A stretch of DNA of 64,000 nucleotides from Paenibacillus sp. FSL A5-0031. GTDB lineage: Bacteria; Bacillota; Bacilli; Paenibacillales; Paenibacillaceae. How positions within the stretch are numbered: the first letter of the stretch is position 1; each line of letters opens with the position of its first letter. Shown here piece by piece: positions 18,094 through 28,568 of this stretch. The notes under the pieces were generated by a model. It ran no database searches. It saw only the letters and a program-made list of their open reading frames with translations, and was not told the DNA's origin. Location of the stretch: assembly GCF_001956295.1 (NCBI RefSeq), contig NZ_MRTD01000020.1, forward strand, positions 1-64,000, written 5' to 3'. Made by a program: the position numbers and the translations under genes.

Positions 18094-21000
18094 CTATCGA
18101 TTTATCTGATCCAGCATTCTCTTCACGATAGCCGCTGCTTCCGCACGAGTCGCTAAAGCGGCAGGGTTAAACCTTTGCTGCTTGTCCCCTTGCAGCAGTC
18201 TATTATTTACCGCTGCTGCTATTTCCTTTACGCTCCATGGTGCTATATTTTGAGAATCCGTAAAAATATTAAGTTGAGCAGTATCTGCCCCGGTCATCCA
18301 GTCTGGTTGAATCTTACTCATGACGCGAGCAATCAGCACCGCCAATTCTTGGCGCGTAATGGTTTGCTCTGGCTTAAACGAGCCGTCTGCATAACCGTTC
18401 ATCAGTCCAGCCTCATGCACTCGAATAATATCATTCTCGTACCAACTGCCCTGCATGTCGCTTACATCGGTGTATGTTAGATTTGAGCCTTTCACACTAA
18501 GATCCAGCATTCGAGAGATTATAGCAGCCATCTCTGCGCGAGTAATTTCCGCCTGAGGTGCGAAGGTATCTGCATTTCTTCCTTGCATAATAAACTTAGA
18601 TGCCAAGTATTGTGCATCGTCCTTGACCCAGTGCTTCCCAAGATCCGCAAATGTCTTGTTTGCTTCAACCAACAGGTAGGTTTCGCCTGGCAGGCCGTCA
18701 AAGGTTGCTTCTACACCGCTCCCAACCGCTTTTAGCTTCATTGGAACTGGAACAAGCGCTTTGCGCTCCTCGTCATAACGCAGCCCCGCCAAATGAGCCG
18801 GATTTGCTTTCGTTTCTATCATCCATTTCATTTCTAGCTTTCCAGCATTAATCAAGCTGCCGTACATTCGCTGCAAGGAGTCCGCCTCCACTACAACTTG
18901 GTCTGCGATATGAACGAGTGAAGCACCTAATTTTTTGGCATGGTCTGTAATCGTTGTAACTGCGTCATCAGCAATAGGCTCCATTCCGACTCGCACACCA
19001 TTTGCTTCTTGAAGATTAGCCATCTGCTTTAGTGGAAGAGTAATAAACATATTGGACCCGCTCACAATTAGCATAGCTTCACGGTTCCACTCCAGCAGCT
19101 TCGAAACGGCAGCGGAGGAGAGCTGAACGCTTTGGGCTCCATTCGGGATTGAAACTAAAATCTGCCCAGCCGCCAATTGCTCATCTGTACTGACCATTTT
19201 TAATTCGCCGCCAAGCATGCCTTGAACCCGTTCTTTTATCGTTATCTCATTTGAACCTGAACCTCCAACTGCCGGGCTCGGCGTTGGATCAGGAGTCGGT
19301 GTTGGTGTCGGATCAGGCTTTGGCGTTGGCTCCGGATCTGGTTTTACTTCCGCCGCCTCAATTACAATAGTCGCCGTCGCTTGATACCCTCCATCGACAG
19401 AAGCTGCAATAATCTCCACCTTGCCGGGCAGCACGCCTGTAACAACGGCTTGTCCATTATTAACTTGCAGCGTCGCTAAGGCACGATGCTCATCGCTCAT
19501 CGTCCAAACGATTTGTTTGTTTTTTGCATGGTCTGGTTTCACAGCCGCTTCAAGCTTCACTTGCTTACCCTGCTTTAGCGTTGCTTCTGGTGGTGTAACA
19601 GTAATCTCCGTCACCTTTGCACCCTCAGATGCCTTCATCTTTACTTCCAAATATGGCGCAAACGCAGCGTTTTCTTTACTCTTGATCTGTGTATTCAAGC
19701 CTTTCACGCCTGGCTGCTCGATCAATGCTAAACTTAAACGCTGATCACGCAGCAGCTCCGCTTTTACGGTGTCTACCAGCTCGTATTCACGCCATTTATC
19801 AACCTTTTGGAAAGCAATTGTGGAGATGGCATCACCATAAGCCGGTTGATTGCCCCACACCATCTCGGTCTCTTTCCAAGAATCGTCCTCAACGCGGTGA
19901 ATACCGATCAAATTAGAATCGTATTTGGCATCGCCATCATTTATTTTTCCGTAGACCTTCAGCTTTACAGACTCCATATCACCAGAGATGCTGCTGAGGT
20001 CAAACTTCATGAAGGATCGTTGTGTATATCCCTCGCCATATTCACGCACTTCAACATAATCTTTGGAGCCATTATTCACATTGGCATGATTTGCTCCACT
20101 ACGAACGAAGGTATCCTCCATTACCGGAATTTTAAAGGTTTTACCTTCTTCCGGCTGCATGGCTTCCATATCGATCGTTTGGCTCGGATCAACCTTCAAC
20201 GTAATCGTATGGACTTTTCCTGCGGCTCCTTGCGTATGGATTGCCAAACGAGTATACGGGAAAGTTTGTACGACCTGAATACTCGGATCTTGTGCAATGA
20301 TCTGCAATCCTATTTTACCGAGGTCAACCGTTACCATTCCCTGCTTCTGTGTAGGTTCAGCAATTGCGAGGGTAAGCTCGTTTCCTTTTTCCTTAACCAT
20401 CATGGAAATAGGTTTATCGGTCTTCACATACTGGAAAGCAGACGCTTCCCAGAAATTCAAACCTGTAACCTGCTGCTTCGTTTCTTTTACAGCATGAACC
20501 TTCTCCGTTTTAGCCAGTACTTGAATGTCGGGATTTGCTTCATATGCAGCTGTTTGCTCCGGCGTCTTGCCCGGGAGCAGCACATATTCATAAGTGCCAG
20601 CTGTCGGCAATATGCCATGCTCAATGGCAAGGCTTAAATAATTACGCTTCACTACATCCGCTGGGCCACCCTTATTAATTTCGCTCCATGCTCCCTCGCG
20701 CGCTTCACGTTTGCCTGTCACTTTTTCTCCCGAAGGGAATACGTATCCAATATCAGAACCGGCCGCATTGCCCTCCATATGGGCCCATTTTACATCCGTC
20801 ATTTGCTCCTGCCAGCCTAAGCTTATTGGCATCTCATGACCGTTCACAATAAGCTTATTGGTACCCGCTTCGGTCAGCTGACGGTTCTCAACAATTGTTT
20901 CAGTCATGCTCGCTGTGTTGTTAACAATATCAGAGCCTAATGCAACCATTTCATCATCGAACAAGAACCATGATTTTTTCCCTTGCAAGGAGCTTCCTGT

Positions 21001-23376
21001 ACTGCCTGCAAGCGAGAATTCCATACCTACAGCTCCATAGTAATCATCGATTACAGAACCGCCAACCCAATCCTTGCCGTTCATATAATTACCCCATTCT
21101 GCGGGCTCTCTGTAAGAACGATCTGTTGTTGTTCCTGGCAGCCTATAGCTATCAATCGTTGGCCAATAATGATCACTAAACTGCTTCAAGTCGCTATTGT
21201 ACACATTTGTCATTCCGATTCCGGTGTACCAGCCCTTCTTATTCTCGCCATTGCCAAATTCAAACGCTGCAATGCGATCCGAGAACATACTGATAGAAAG
21301 CCCGAAGTCAGGACGAAGCTGAACCGCACGATCCATACCTGCGAACATTTGCGTATGCACCAGCTCGCCGCGAGGAGCAACGCTGTCATCCTGCATTAAT
21401 TGCTTTAATAAATGAAGTTCATATAATGGCAATCCTTCGTAATAATTTTCGAATGTCGTGTCAGAACGTACCCATTCCTTCACCATACTTTTGGTTTCCT
21501 CTGCTATGGCTGGCGGGGCAGACTGAGCCAGTCGCAGAAGCGTCATTATAATGGAGCGCCCTGTAATATGATCAGAATCGGCAGCACGAGAAATGCTGCG
21601 ACCTTTGACCGAGTCCAGAATCGCACCTTTATATAAAAGCGGTTCAAAAGAATCTTTTACCCAGTTATAAACATTGCTTGCACTCGGGTCTGAAACCGCC
21701 CACTCTGAATCTGCAAAAATATAAAATAAATCAGCCATACGTCCGAGCAATACCGCACCATAACCGCCAGTATACGCTATGCTTGTATGTTGAACGAGGG
21801 AACCATCCTCATAAAGCCCATCCCCCTTCTTCACATACAAGAACTCATCCGCAATCGAATCACGACCCTGCATGACTTTAGCGGCATGTTGACCTACAAT
21901 CCCACGCAGCGTCACAACGAGTGCTTTATCAAGCAGGTTTGCTCCTGTCTCAATCGTCGCTGAATTCGCTACACGTTTTTTGGGGTCGGGCACGAACTTA
22001 TCAATTGCTTCAATATATTTTGCAATTAAATCTGGCGGAATTGCATCATACATGAGCGACAGGATATTCATAATTTCCTGCGGTGTTCCGATCTCCCAAT
22101 CCCACCAGTTGCCTGTAATCTTCTTGCTGGAATTGTATTGATATTTCAGCATCCATTCCATCGCCTGAATAATATCGTTTTTCAAGTCTTCATTTTCAAA
22201 AAGAGAGGAGCCTTTCATTGAATAAGCCAGCGAGAGATCTCGAATAATGCCGTACGCCCAGGAAATTCGCCACGAATCATTCTGTGTTTTGCTGATGACG
22301 TCTTCCCATAATACATCCGCATCAGCAGCTTTATTCAGCTTGTCCCATCTTCCGGTACCTTCTTTATTCGTCATTCGGTTTACTAAGGCTTCAACATTTG
22401 CAGCAAGCTCAGGATCATTCATATCAATCCCTTCTCCGCCAACCAGCTTTGCCGCCCATTTTTTGCGAAGCGTTTCATACGCTTTTTTCTGTGCTTCCGA
22501 TTCTACCGTAACGAAGCTTTGTGCGGATACTCTACGATCGCTCGTCGCAGCCGTAATCACCGCCGTACCGTAATCATGAGCCGTTACCTCACCGTTTTGA
22601 ACCGTTGCTACTAGCGAATTGGAGGAGCTCCAAATCAGGTCATCCATCGGTGCATTCGCAGGTGCCACAGTAGGAATCAGCTGGACCTTTTGCTCCTTAT
22701 CCATGTTCACGTTTTGTGGGCTAAGCGCGATGGACGTAATATCTTTGAATGGAGTGAGCGTTACATCGTCAATCCATAGAGTTCCTGTACCCGTCTCAAA
22801 AAATATTTCAACTTTAAAGCTAGCAATTTGCGGCTTATCTGGAACCTGCAGCAGCAGTTCATAAGAGGTCCAATCCGTTGTCCCTCTTACATAAGGAAGA
22901 TAAGGACCGTCTTCAATCTTTTTCCCATCAGCACCGCAATACTGCGTACGAATATATACGCCTTTACTCACATTTTCCGGCAGCACTTGATCCGTCTTCA
23001 TCCAAGCCTGCAGCTTATAGGTCTGCCCTGGTGTAATCGGAACAAGCGGATCAGGAACGATGTCTGTTCTAGCAAGCTTGTCGTGCTTTACTTGCACTGA
23101 TCGTGCTCCCGTGTGATAGACAGCCTCTGTAACGGATACATTCTGATTGCCTTCCATTGCGCGCCATACGCCCCAGCCCGCTGGTCTTCCTCCATCCTGC
23201 CAACCTTTATCAGGAATTAAGTCGCCTTCTTCAAAGCCGCCATTAGCAATCAAATTAACCATTGTATTCGGACTCGCAACCGCTTGATCGCCAAGTATAG
23301 GCAGCCCCGCAAACAAAAGCTGAAATGCCATACAGCATACCACTACAATTGAAATAGACCTCTTCCTGATATTCAT
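18094..23376 (-). CDS. SLH-anchored PL8-family polysaccharide lyase
   Basis: A 1760-residue secreted multidomain enzyme. Order: signal peptide (about 1-34), a carbohydrate-binding-like beta domain (40-210), Big_2 Ig-like domain (214-291), PL8 lyase (about 300-1040), a DNRLRE/CBM96-like domain opening with MEDTFVRSGANHANVNNG, a second Big_2 domain, a Pro/Thr/Asp-rich linker, an unassigned domain, and three C-terminal SLH domains. Catalytic residues line up with pneumococcal hyaluronate lyase: Asn480 (TGANLLDK), His530 (DGSLVQH) and Tyr539 (AYTGGYG), with the same 50 and 9 residue spacings. PL8 enzymes act on hyaluronan, chondroitin or xanthan; which one cannot be read here. The SLH tail keeps the enzyme on the cell wall. 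Confidence 0.93.
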   Translation of the reverse strand: MNIRKRSISIVVVCCMAFQLLFAGLPILGDQAVASPNTMVNLIANGGFEEGDLIPDKGWQDGGRPAGWGVWRAMEGNQNVSVTEAVYHTGARSVQVKHDKLARTDIVPDPLVPITPGQTYKLQAWMKTDQVLPENVSKGVYIRTQYCGADGKKIEDGPYLPYVRGTTDWTSYELLLQVPDKPQIASFKVEIFFETGTGTLWIDDVTLTPFKDITSIALSPQNVNMDKEQKVQLIPTVAPANAPMDDLIWSSSNSLVATVQNGEVTAHDYGTAVITAATSDRRVSAQSFVTVESEAQKKAYETLRKKWAAKLVGGEGIDMNDPELAANVEALVNRMTNKEGTGRWDKLNKAADADVLWEDVISKTQNDSWRISWAYGIIRDLSLAYSMKGSSLFENEDLKNDIIQAMEWMLKYQYNSSKKITGNWWDWEIGTPQEIMNILSLMYDAIPPDLIAKYIEAIDKFVPDPKKRVANSATIETGANLLDKALVVTLRGIVGQHAAKVMQGRDSIADEFLYVKKGDGLYEDGSLVQHTSIAYTGGYGAVLLGRMADLFYIFADSEWAVSDPSASNVYNWVKDSFEPLLYKGAILDSVKGRSISRAADSDHITGRSIIMTLLRLAQSAPPAIAEETKSMVKEWVRSDTTFENYYEGLPLYELHLLKQLMQDDSVAPRGELVHTQMFAGMDRAVQLRPDFGLSISMFSDRIAAFEFGNGENKKGWYTGIGMTNVYNSDLKQFSDHYWPTIDSYRLPGTTTDRSYREPAEWGNYMNGKDWVGGSVIDDYYGAVGMEFSLAGSTGSSLQGKKSWFLFDDEMVALGSDIVNNTASMTETIVENRQLTEAGTNKLIVNGHEMPISLGWQEQMTDVKWAHMEGNAAGSDIGYVFPSGEKVTGKREAREGAWSEINKGGPADVVKRNYLSLAIEHGILPTAGTYEYVLLPGKTPEQTAAYEANPDIQVLAKTEKVHAVKETKQQVTGLNFWEASAFQYVKTDKPISMMVKEKGNELTLAIAEPTQKQGMVTVDLGKIGLQIIAQDPSIQVVQTFPYTRLAIHTQGAAGKVHTITLKVDPSQTIDMEAMQPEEGKTFKIPVMEDTFVRSGANHANVNNGSKDYVEVREYGEGYTQRSFMKFDLSSISGDMESVKLKVYGKINDGDAKYDSNLIGIHRVEDDSWKETEMVWGNQPAYGDAISTIAFQKVDKWREYELVDTVKAELLRDQRLSLALIEQPGVKGLNTQIKSKENAAFAPYLEVKMKASEGAKVTEITVTPPEATLKQGKQVKLEAAVKPDHAKNKQIVWTMSDEHRALATLQVNNGQAVVTGVLPGKVEIIAASVDGGYQATATIVIEAAEVKPDPEPTPKPDPTPTPTPDPTPSPAVGGSGSNEITIKERVQGMLGGELKMVSTDEQLAAGQILVSIPNGAQSVQLSSAAVSKLLEWNREAMLIVSGSNMFITLPLKQMANLQEANGVRVGMEPIADDAVTTITDHAKKLGASLVHIADQVVVEADSLQRMYGSLINAGKLEMKWMIETKANPAHLAGLRYDEERKALVPVPMKLKAVGSGVEATFDGLPGETYLLVEANKTFADLGKHWVKDDAQYLASKFIMQGRNADTFAPQAEITRAEMAAIISRMLDLSVKGSNLTYTDVSDMQGSWYENDIIRVHEAGLMNGYADGSFKPEQTITRQELAVLIARVMSKIQPDWMTGADTAQLNIFTDSQNIAPWSVKEIAAAVNNRLLQGDKQQRFNPAALATRAEAAAIVKRMLDQINR

Positions 23377-23432
23377 GAATGAACCCTCTCCAATCTCCAG
23401 TTCATAATGGTATTACTTTGCAATACTTTGCA

Positions 23433-25196
23433 CTACCCCAAATCAGGTGTATCTTGAAGCGTCACTTGCAGCGTCTTCGCTCCATGCAGCTCGAACACTA
23501 CAATTTCATTTGCACCGGTACGAAGCAGCGGACCTGGAACATAAAGCGTCTTCTGCGGTCCTGCTTCCCAGTAACGTCCAAGGTTGAAACCATTTACGAA
23601 TACAATTCCTTTGGTCCAGCCTTCAAGTGCCAGGAAGGTATCTGCAATATCCGACTCCTGCTCGATGTGGAAGGAGCCTTGGTAGAAGGTTGGTCCATTT
23701 ATGTCTTGTACTCGCTCTTCAAAAGCAGGCGCTTGCTCAAGTTGAGCAATATTATGAAGCGGCAGCGAATGCATTGTCCAATCAAATAGAAATTGGAAGC
23801 CTAATCTCACCCCTTCAGTAATCCCTTTATAATCTCGCAAATACGGTCCATAGTTGGTTCTGCCCATATTCTCGACTAGAATACGAAGCTCTGCCCCGCC
23901 CTCCGGCACATCAAACTCGATTGGCTGTGGGTCCCAGCGCTCTATAACACCCTTATATTCTCCATCTAAAAATACGAGCGCGCGATCGTGAACCTCCTGC
24001 AAGACAAGTGAACAATTTAGTCTTGGGCCCGAAACTTTTGTTGTATATAAAATAAATCCATAATCTTGTCCGAGCTTCTCCATCGGTTCAGGGCAAGCGC
24101 GCTGCACCGGTGTCGACAGCAACGGCAGCACATCGAACAACGGCGCAACCGGCTTCATTTGAACATGGCCATATGCCATTTTGCGAACAGGCTCCGGAAG
24201 CGGCATTAACGCCGTGCCAAAATATTTTGCAATTAGCTCCCTTAACAGGACGTATTTCTCCGTAATATCCCCCCACTCCGTTAGTGGACTATCATAGTCG
24301 TAGCTCGTTACCGTCGGCTCATATTTCCCATGGTTGTTGGCTCCATTATAGAATCCGAAATTCGTACCTCCATGGAACATATAGAAGTTAACCGATCCGC
24401 CAGCATTCAGCATATCCTCAAATACTTGCACCGCTTCCTGTGCATCCCGCGTATGATGCGGCTTGTTCCAGTGATCGAACCAACCATTCCAATACTCCAT
24501 GCACATAAGCGGCTTGTCCGGCTGGACTTGTTTTAAGCTGTTAAAAGCTTCCTCTGTTCTCGAACCAAAGTTTACGGTTTCAAGAACACCCGGAATCATC
24601 CCGCCCTGCAGCATAAAATCTTCCGGGCCATCTGAGGTAAACAGCAGAACGTCCATTTCGCGCGAAATCATGCTTTCCTTGATATGCTCAAGATACTTTA
24701 GATCATTGCCATAGCTGCCGTACTCATTCTCAATTTGCATTGCAATAATTGGACCGCCGTTTGTACATAACAAAGGCTTCAGCATCGGCAGTAGCACATC
24801 ATAATAAGCATCTACTTTTGATAAAAATAACTCGTCATAGCAGCGTAAGCGCATTCCATCCTCAGCAAGCAGCCAAGCCGGCATGCCGCCGAACTCCCAC
24901 TCCGCACAAATGTAAGGACTTGGACGTACAATGACATGCAATTCCAGCTCTGCTGCTATCTCGATAAACGCTACAATATCCGCCATTCCCGTGAAACAGA
25001 ACTTACCTTCCTGCGGCTCGTGCATATTCCATGCGACATACGTTTCAACTGTATTAAAACCGCAGGCTTTCAGCTTAAGCAATCGATCCTTCCAATACCC
25101 CGGAATAACACGGAAATAATGAATCGCCCCCGACAAAATCGTTATCGGTTTATCCTCATAAAGAAATTGATTACCTTGCACTCTGAATGATGCCAT
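23433..25196 (-). CDS. GH35 beta-galactosidase
   Basis: A 587-residue retaining beta-galactosidase of family 35. The catalytic acid is the Glu in IENEYGSYG (residue 158) and the nucleophile the Glu in CMEYWNGWFD (residue 234); NFYMFHGGTNFGF and the N-terminal VAWNMHEP stretch are also typical. The C-terminal half holds the beta-jelly-roll domains. I start at the ATG at 25196 because GAGGAG lies nine bases upstream; the ATG seven codons earlier has no such site. No signal peptide, so it works on imported sugar. It lies 24 bases after the DUF4091 gene and 56 before the lyase gene. Confidence 0.92.
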   Translation of the reverse strand: MASFRVQGNQFLYEDKPITILSGAIHYFRVIPGYWKDRLLKLKACGFNTVETYVAWNMHEPQEGKFCFTGMADIVAFIEIAAELELHVIVRPSPYICAEWEFGGMPAWLLAEDGMRLRCYDELFLSKVDAYYDVLLPMLKPLLCTNGGPIIAMQIENEYGSYGNDLKYLEHIKESMISREMDVLLFTSDGPEDFMLQGGMIPGVLETVNFGSRTEEAFNSLKQVQPDKPLMCMEYWNGWFDHWNKPHHTRDAQEAVQVFEDMLNAGGSVNFYMFHGGTNFGFYNGANNHGKYEPTVTSYDYDSPLTEWGDITEKYVLLRELIAKYFGTALMPLPEPVRKMAYGHVQMKPVAPLFDVLPLLSTPVQRACPEPMEKLGQDYGFILYTTKVSGPRLNCSLVLQEVHDRALVFLDGEYKGVIERWDPQPIEFDVPEGGAELRILVENMGRTNYGPYLRDYKGITEGVRLGFQFLFDWTMHSLPLHNIAQLEQAPAFEERVQDINGPTFYQGSFHIEQESDIADTFLALEGWTKGIVFVNGFNLGRYWEAGPQKTLYVPGPLLRTGANEIVVFELHGAKTLQVTLQDTPDLG

Positions 25197-25241
25197 GTCA
25201 CTTACTCCTCTGCTCATGAACTAAATGTAGTCTACTTTGCG

Positions 25242-26915
25242 TTACTGCTCTGCTTTTGCATGCTCGCCAATTAGACGGTTAATTTCCTCACGCTTGCGGA
25301 TATACCATTCCGTCTCACGCGGATATGCTTCAAAGGATAGTTCCTGCTCTAAGCCATCTTCGAGTAAAGCAATTACCGCTTCTCGTGAGGTACTCCGCTC
25401 TAGAAGCTCAAGCGCTCGCAGATCCTGCAATGCTTCTGTTAGCACCTCCAGCCTGATTGACTCAATTGGCCCTTCAGCACCTGGATATACGAGAAATGCA
25501 TCCCCCGCTGGAAAACCGCCCCCAGCATCCGTCACTTGAAACGGATTAATTGGATACTTCGAGAACTGCGCATACCAGAAGTTATAGCCCCAATGCAAGA
25601 AACCTGCAAGCTTCAGCTTGTACAGCTGCATGCCTAATACACGATTGCGCGATGACGGCATATGGAGAAAGCGATTAGACACGAGCTTATATTGGGCGCA
25701 GCAATAATACGACCATAATCCCTCTACCCCGTGTTCAAGAAACGGCTGAATCGCATTGCTAGCCGGAATGGGATGCTTAATTAGACCACTTTCATAAAAT
25801 TCATACTCTGAGAGTGCATCAATGATCGGAAATCCTTCCAAAATCGGTCCAATAAGCTCACTCGCTGCGCGATAGGTGTCCATGTCCGCAAGGTTTGGCT
25901 CATCCGACAGATGGAAATAAACCCGCTTCTCTAAACCATTTTCTTTTATAAATGACACTAACTCGTGCAAAAATAACGTAAGAAATTCGGTGTACTCTGA
26001 ATCCTTGGAATCCGTATCCCAGCCAAACAGCTGCTTCTCCTGACCATCAACTGTGGCGACTACCTTCGGTGCATGCTTGGCACCCCATTGTGTAAAGAGA
26101 TGAGAGAACTCAAAATATTTCACGTGGCTGCGGTCACATAGTGCAATCCAGCGCTTTAATTTTTCAAAAGTAAATCGGTAATCATCCCCCACGCATTCAA
26201 CTTGAACGAGCTGCACGGTTGGGCGGTCACCCCCAATTTCCGTGTCTAACGGAGGGGTAAACAAAGGGGTCAAAATCATATTCATTCCATGTTTCACAGC
26301 GGTTTGGATGTATTGCTCAATCAAATGCCAATGGTACTCGCTAAATACGTCCGTCTTGTAGTAGGTAGCCAAGCAGTCAACATGGAACCATTCGGTATGG
26401 ATAAGTGACTGCTCGGGCAGTGCTGCCGCAATTACCTCCAGCGTAAATGTTTCCTCGCCTACTTGCTCGCCGCTATCATTGATGAGATAGATACGAATAT
26501 CAAATAAACCTGCTTTCGCATCCATCGGCACCTCGACAGTTATCCATAGAGAACGCCATTGGCTGGGATAACCGGTTAAACCGCGGCTTGCATCAAATGG
26601 GATTAACGCATCTGGATACAAGCCGGGCGTGCTTCTCAGCACATATTCATCCGCATCGTGATAGCTCACCATATTGGCGGGTACCAGCTCTACCGTTCGT
26701 ACGGTCAATACTTGCTCAAGCTCGGACTCCACCCGAACCTGCAGCTGCCGCATAAGTACATCTGTCCGATATGCAACCTGGAACGAATAGGATTCACCAA
26801 GCAGTGCCGAGCCTCTAGTTACCGCAGCTGCAAGCAGTTCTTCATCGGCAAATACTTTGATCAATGAACTGATACATCTCGTTTCCAGCTGCAAAGCTCC
26901 ATTTAACTTTTCCAC
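25242..26915 (-). CDS. DUF4091 protein, GH123-like glycosidase
   Basis: A 557-residue cytoplasmic protein with an N-terminal beta domain and a C-terminal barrel carrying DUF4091. The stretch YFHLSDEPN (near 336-344) contains the adjacent Asp-Glu pair that GH123 beta-N-acetylgalactosaminidases use in substrate-assisted catalysis. Other features shared with that group are the W/Y-rich HWGYNFWY and the late GDAFLVYPG stretch. If the function holds, it would remove N-acetylgalactosamine from imported oligosaccharide, which would favour chondroitin as substrate of the locus. The activity is inferred from the motif only. It follows the importer genes after a terminator. Confidence 0.75.
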   Translation of the reverse strand: MEKLNGALQLETRCISSLIKVFADEELLAAAVTRGSALLGESYSFQVAYRTDVLMRQLQVRVESELEQVLTVRTVELVPANMVSYHDADEYVLRSTPGLYPDALIPFDASRGLTGYPSQWRSLWITVEVPMDAKAGLFDIRIYLINDSGEQVGEETFTLEVIAAALPEQSLIHTEWFHVDCLATYYKTDVFSEYHWHLIEQYIQTAVKHGMNMILTPLFTPPLDTEIGGDRPTVQLVQVECVGDDYRFTFEKLKRWIALCDRSHVKYFEFSHLFTQWGAKHAPKVVATVDGQEKQLFGWDTDSKDSEYTEFLTLFLHELVSFIKENGLEKRVYFHLSDEPNLADMDTYRAASELIGPILEGFPIIDALSEYEFYESGLIKHPIPASNAIQPFLEHGVEGLWSYYCCAQYKLVSNRFLHMPSSRNRVLGMQLYKLKLAGFLHWGYNFWYAQFSKYPINPFQVTDAGGGFPAGDAFLVYPGAEGPIESIRLEVLTEALQDLRALELLERSTSREAVIALLEDGLEQELSFEAYPRETEWYIRKREEINRLIGEHAKAEQ

Positions 26916-26947
26916 TTCATATTCCCCCTACATGATCTAATAAAAAA

Positions 26948-26997
26948 GATAAGCCCGGTAAACTCGACTGACCTATTCGAACTTACCGGGCTTATTT
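26948..26997 (-). terminator. terminator between the binding protein and DUF4091 gene
   Basis: ATAAGCCCGGTAA (26950-26961) pairs with TTACCGGGCTTAT (26983-26995), loop of about 21 bases, with a run of T on the minus strand. It sits after the solute-binding gene and may reduce, rather than stop, reading into the enzyme genes. Confidence 0.75.
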
Positions 26998-26999
26998 AC

Positions 27000-28514
27000 T
27001 TACTTGCTTGCTAACGCTTTGTAAGAATCACTTGTTTCTTTCAGATGCTGCTGGAAGCTGGCGTCCGCTTTAAGCCCGCTAATAAACTTGTCCCAGTCCT
27101 CCATGCTTGCTTTACGGATGACAACGTTTGTGTACATATCAACAAACTTCTTCTGCCAATCGCCGCCTTTTTCCATCCATACTTCAGTCGTTGGCAGCCC
27201 TGCAGCAGGATTCTTAATTGAAGATGCTGAGATGGTATCTACCAGCTGGCGGTTGTAATCTCTAACTTCTGCTGGCATGCCAGGTCCTTCAGCACGTTGA
27301 TATTTGTTGAAATAACCGGAAATCCATTGCGCAGTCGTCGCTGTACCATATGCTTTTTTCTTGCCTTCATCGGTTTGAACGATTGAACCATCTTCCGATA
27401 CGGTATAATCCTTGTCTTTAATACCATAGGTAACGAGATTGTAGCCTTCTTCAGTCGCCGTTTCGTTATAAACCTCAAGAATTTTCTTCAGCTTGTCTTC
27501 ACTAACCTTTTTGCTGACTAGGAACAACCCATAGTAGCCATATGCTTGTTCATTGTACTTTTTGCCGTCTGTGGCAGCTGGAATTTCATACGCCTTCAAT
27601 TCTGCTTCAGGCTTAATTTTTTGCAGCTCTTGTCCGAAAATAAATGCTTCGTTAATATTGCCGAAGGAGATGCCCGCTTTGCCTTGAATCATCATTTCTT
27701 TCACTTGGCTTGGCTTCATTACGGGCAAGTCCGGCGTAATAAGACCATCGCCATACGCCTTGCTCCAGAATTCAAGCGCTTCTCTTGCTTCAGCTGTCAG
27801 CCAGTATGGCTCAAGACCGCCTTCAGCCGTTTCCTTCCACGCTGTACCTGCGCCAAACATCGTCATCATATAAGGGCTGACACTCGCTTGCACCATACCA
27901 AAGGTATCGTTTTTACCGTTGCCGTCCGGATCATTTTTTGTAAAAGCTTCTAACACTTTGTAGAGCTCATCCATCGTCGTTGGTGCTTTCAATCCCACTT
28001 TATCAAGCCAATCTTGACGAATAATGAGAGATTCATGTCCATCCAATGGGCGGACACGCGGAATACCGTAGGATTTCCCCTTGAACTTAATGTTCTCAAT
28101 GGCATTCTCCGGATATCCTGCCAGGTTCGGATAATCCTGCAAGAACGGAGTCAAATCCCAGAATGCACCCTGCTCAATTGCGGTTGAGAATGCAGGATCA
28201 TTGATATCCTCAATAAGAATGACATCAGGCAAGCTCTTGGAAGCAAGCAAAGCATTCAGCTTCTCTTTATAGCTATTAATCGGATAAAAATCGATGCTCA
28301 GCTTTACATTTAGTTTTTCGTTGAGCTGCTGGACACTTTCGAGATCACTGCTTGGAGATTCACCATAAGTCATCGTGCCGATATTAATATCAACCGGCTT
28401 TTGTTTACCCTCTTTATTGCCGGCCGATTTAGCTTCGCCACCATTCGAACAGCCAATTAAACTTGTCGTAAGAACGAGCGTCAAAAGCGTTATGCCAAAG
28501 CTACTTTTTTTCAT
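27000..28514 (-). CDS. sugar ABC transporter substrate-binding lipoprotein (LplA-like)
   Basis: A 504-residue extracellular binding protein with a lipoprotein signal ending LIGCSN (Cys22 is the lipidation site). It belongs to the large LplA/family-1 group of Paenibacillus and Bacillus oligosaccharide-binding proteins, recognised by the EDINDPAFSTAIEQGAFWDLTPFL region and the late aromatic-rich lobe. It lies directly after its two permease genes. Expected ligand: unsaturated di- or oligosaccharides made by the PL8 lyase, inferred from context. Confidence 0.9.
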   Translation of the reverse strand: MKKSSFGITLLTLVLTTSLIGCSNGGEAKSAGNKEGKQKPVDINIGTMTYGESPSSDLESVQQLNEKLNVKLSIDFYPINSYKEKLNALLASKSLPDVILIEDINDPAFSTAIEQGAFWDLTPFLQDYPNLAGYPENAIENIKFKGKSYGIPRVRPLDGHESLIIRQDWLDKVGLKAPTTMDELYKVLEAFTKNDPDGNGKNDTFGMVQASVSPYMMTMFGAGTAWKETAEGGLEPYWLTAEAREALEFWSKAYGDGLITPDLPVMKPSQVKEMMIQGKAGISFGNINEAFIFGQELQKIKPEAELKAYEIPAATDGKKYNEQAYGYYGLFLVSKKVSEDKLKKILEVYNETATEEGYNLVTYGIKDKDYTVSEDGSIVQTDEGKKKAYGTATTAQWISGYFNKYQRAEGPGMPAEVRDYNRQLVDTISASSIKNPAAGLPTTEVWMEKGGDWQKKFVDMYTNVVIRKASMEDWDKFISGLKADASFQQHLKETSDSYKALASK

Positions 28515-28568
28515 TTTTAAAACCCTCCCTTATTTGTAGTAAACCCCTATATAATGGTCGTTTATCCG

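Noticed and set aside
19807..20637. 276-codon open frame on the plus strand
   Set aside because: Antisense to the PL8 lyase gene, no ribosome site, Cys/His-rich composition typical of an antisense frame.
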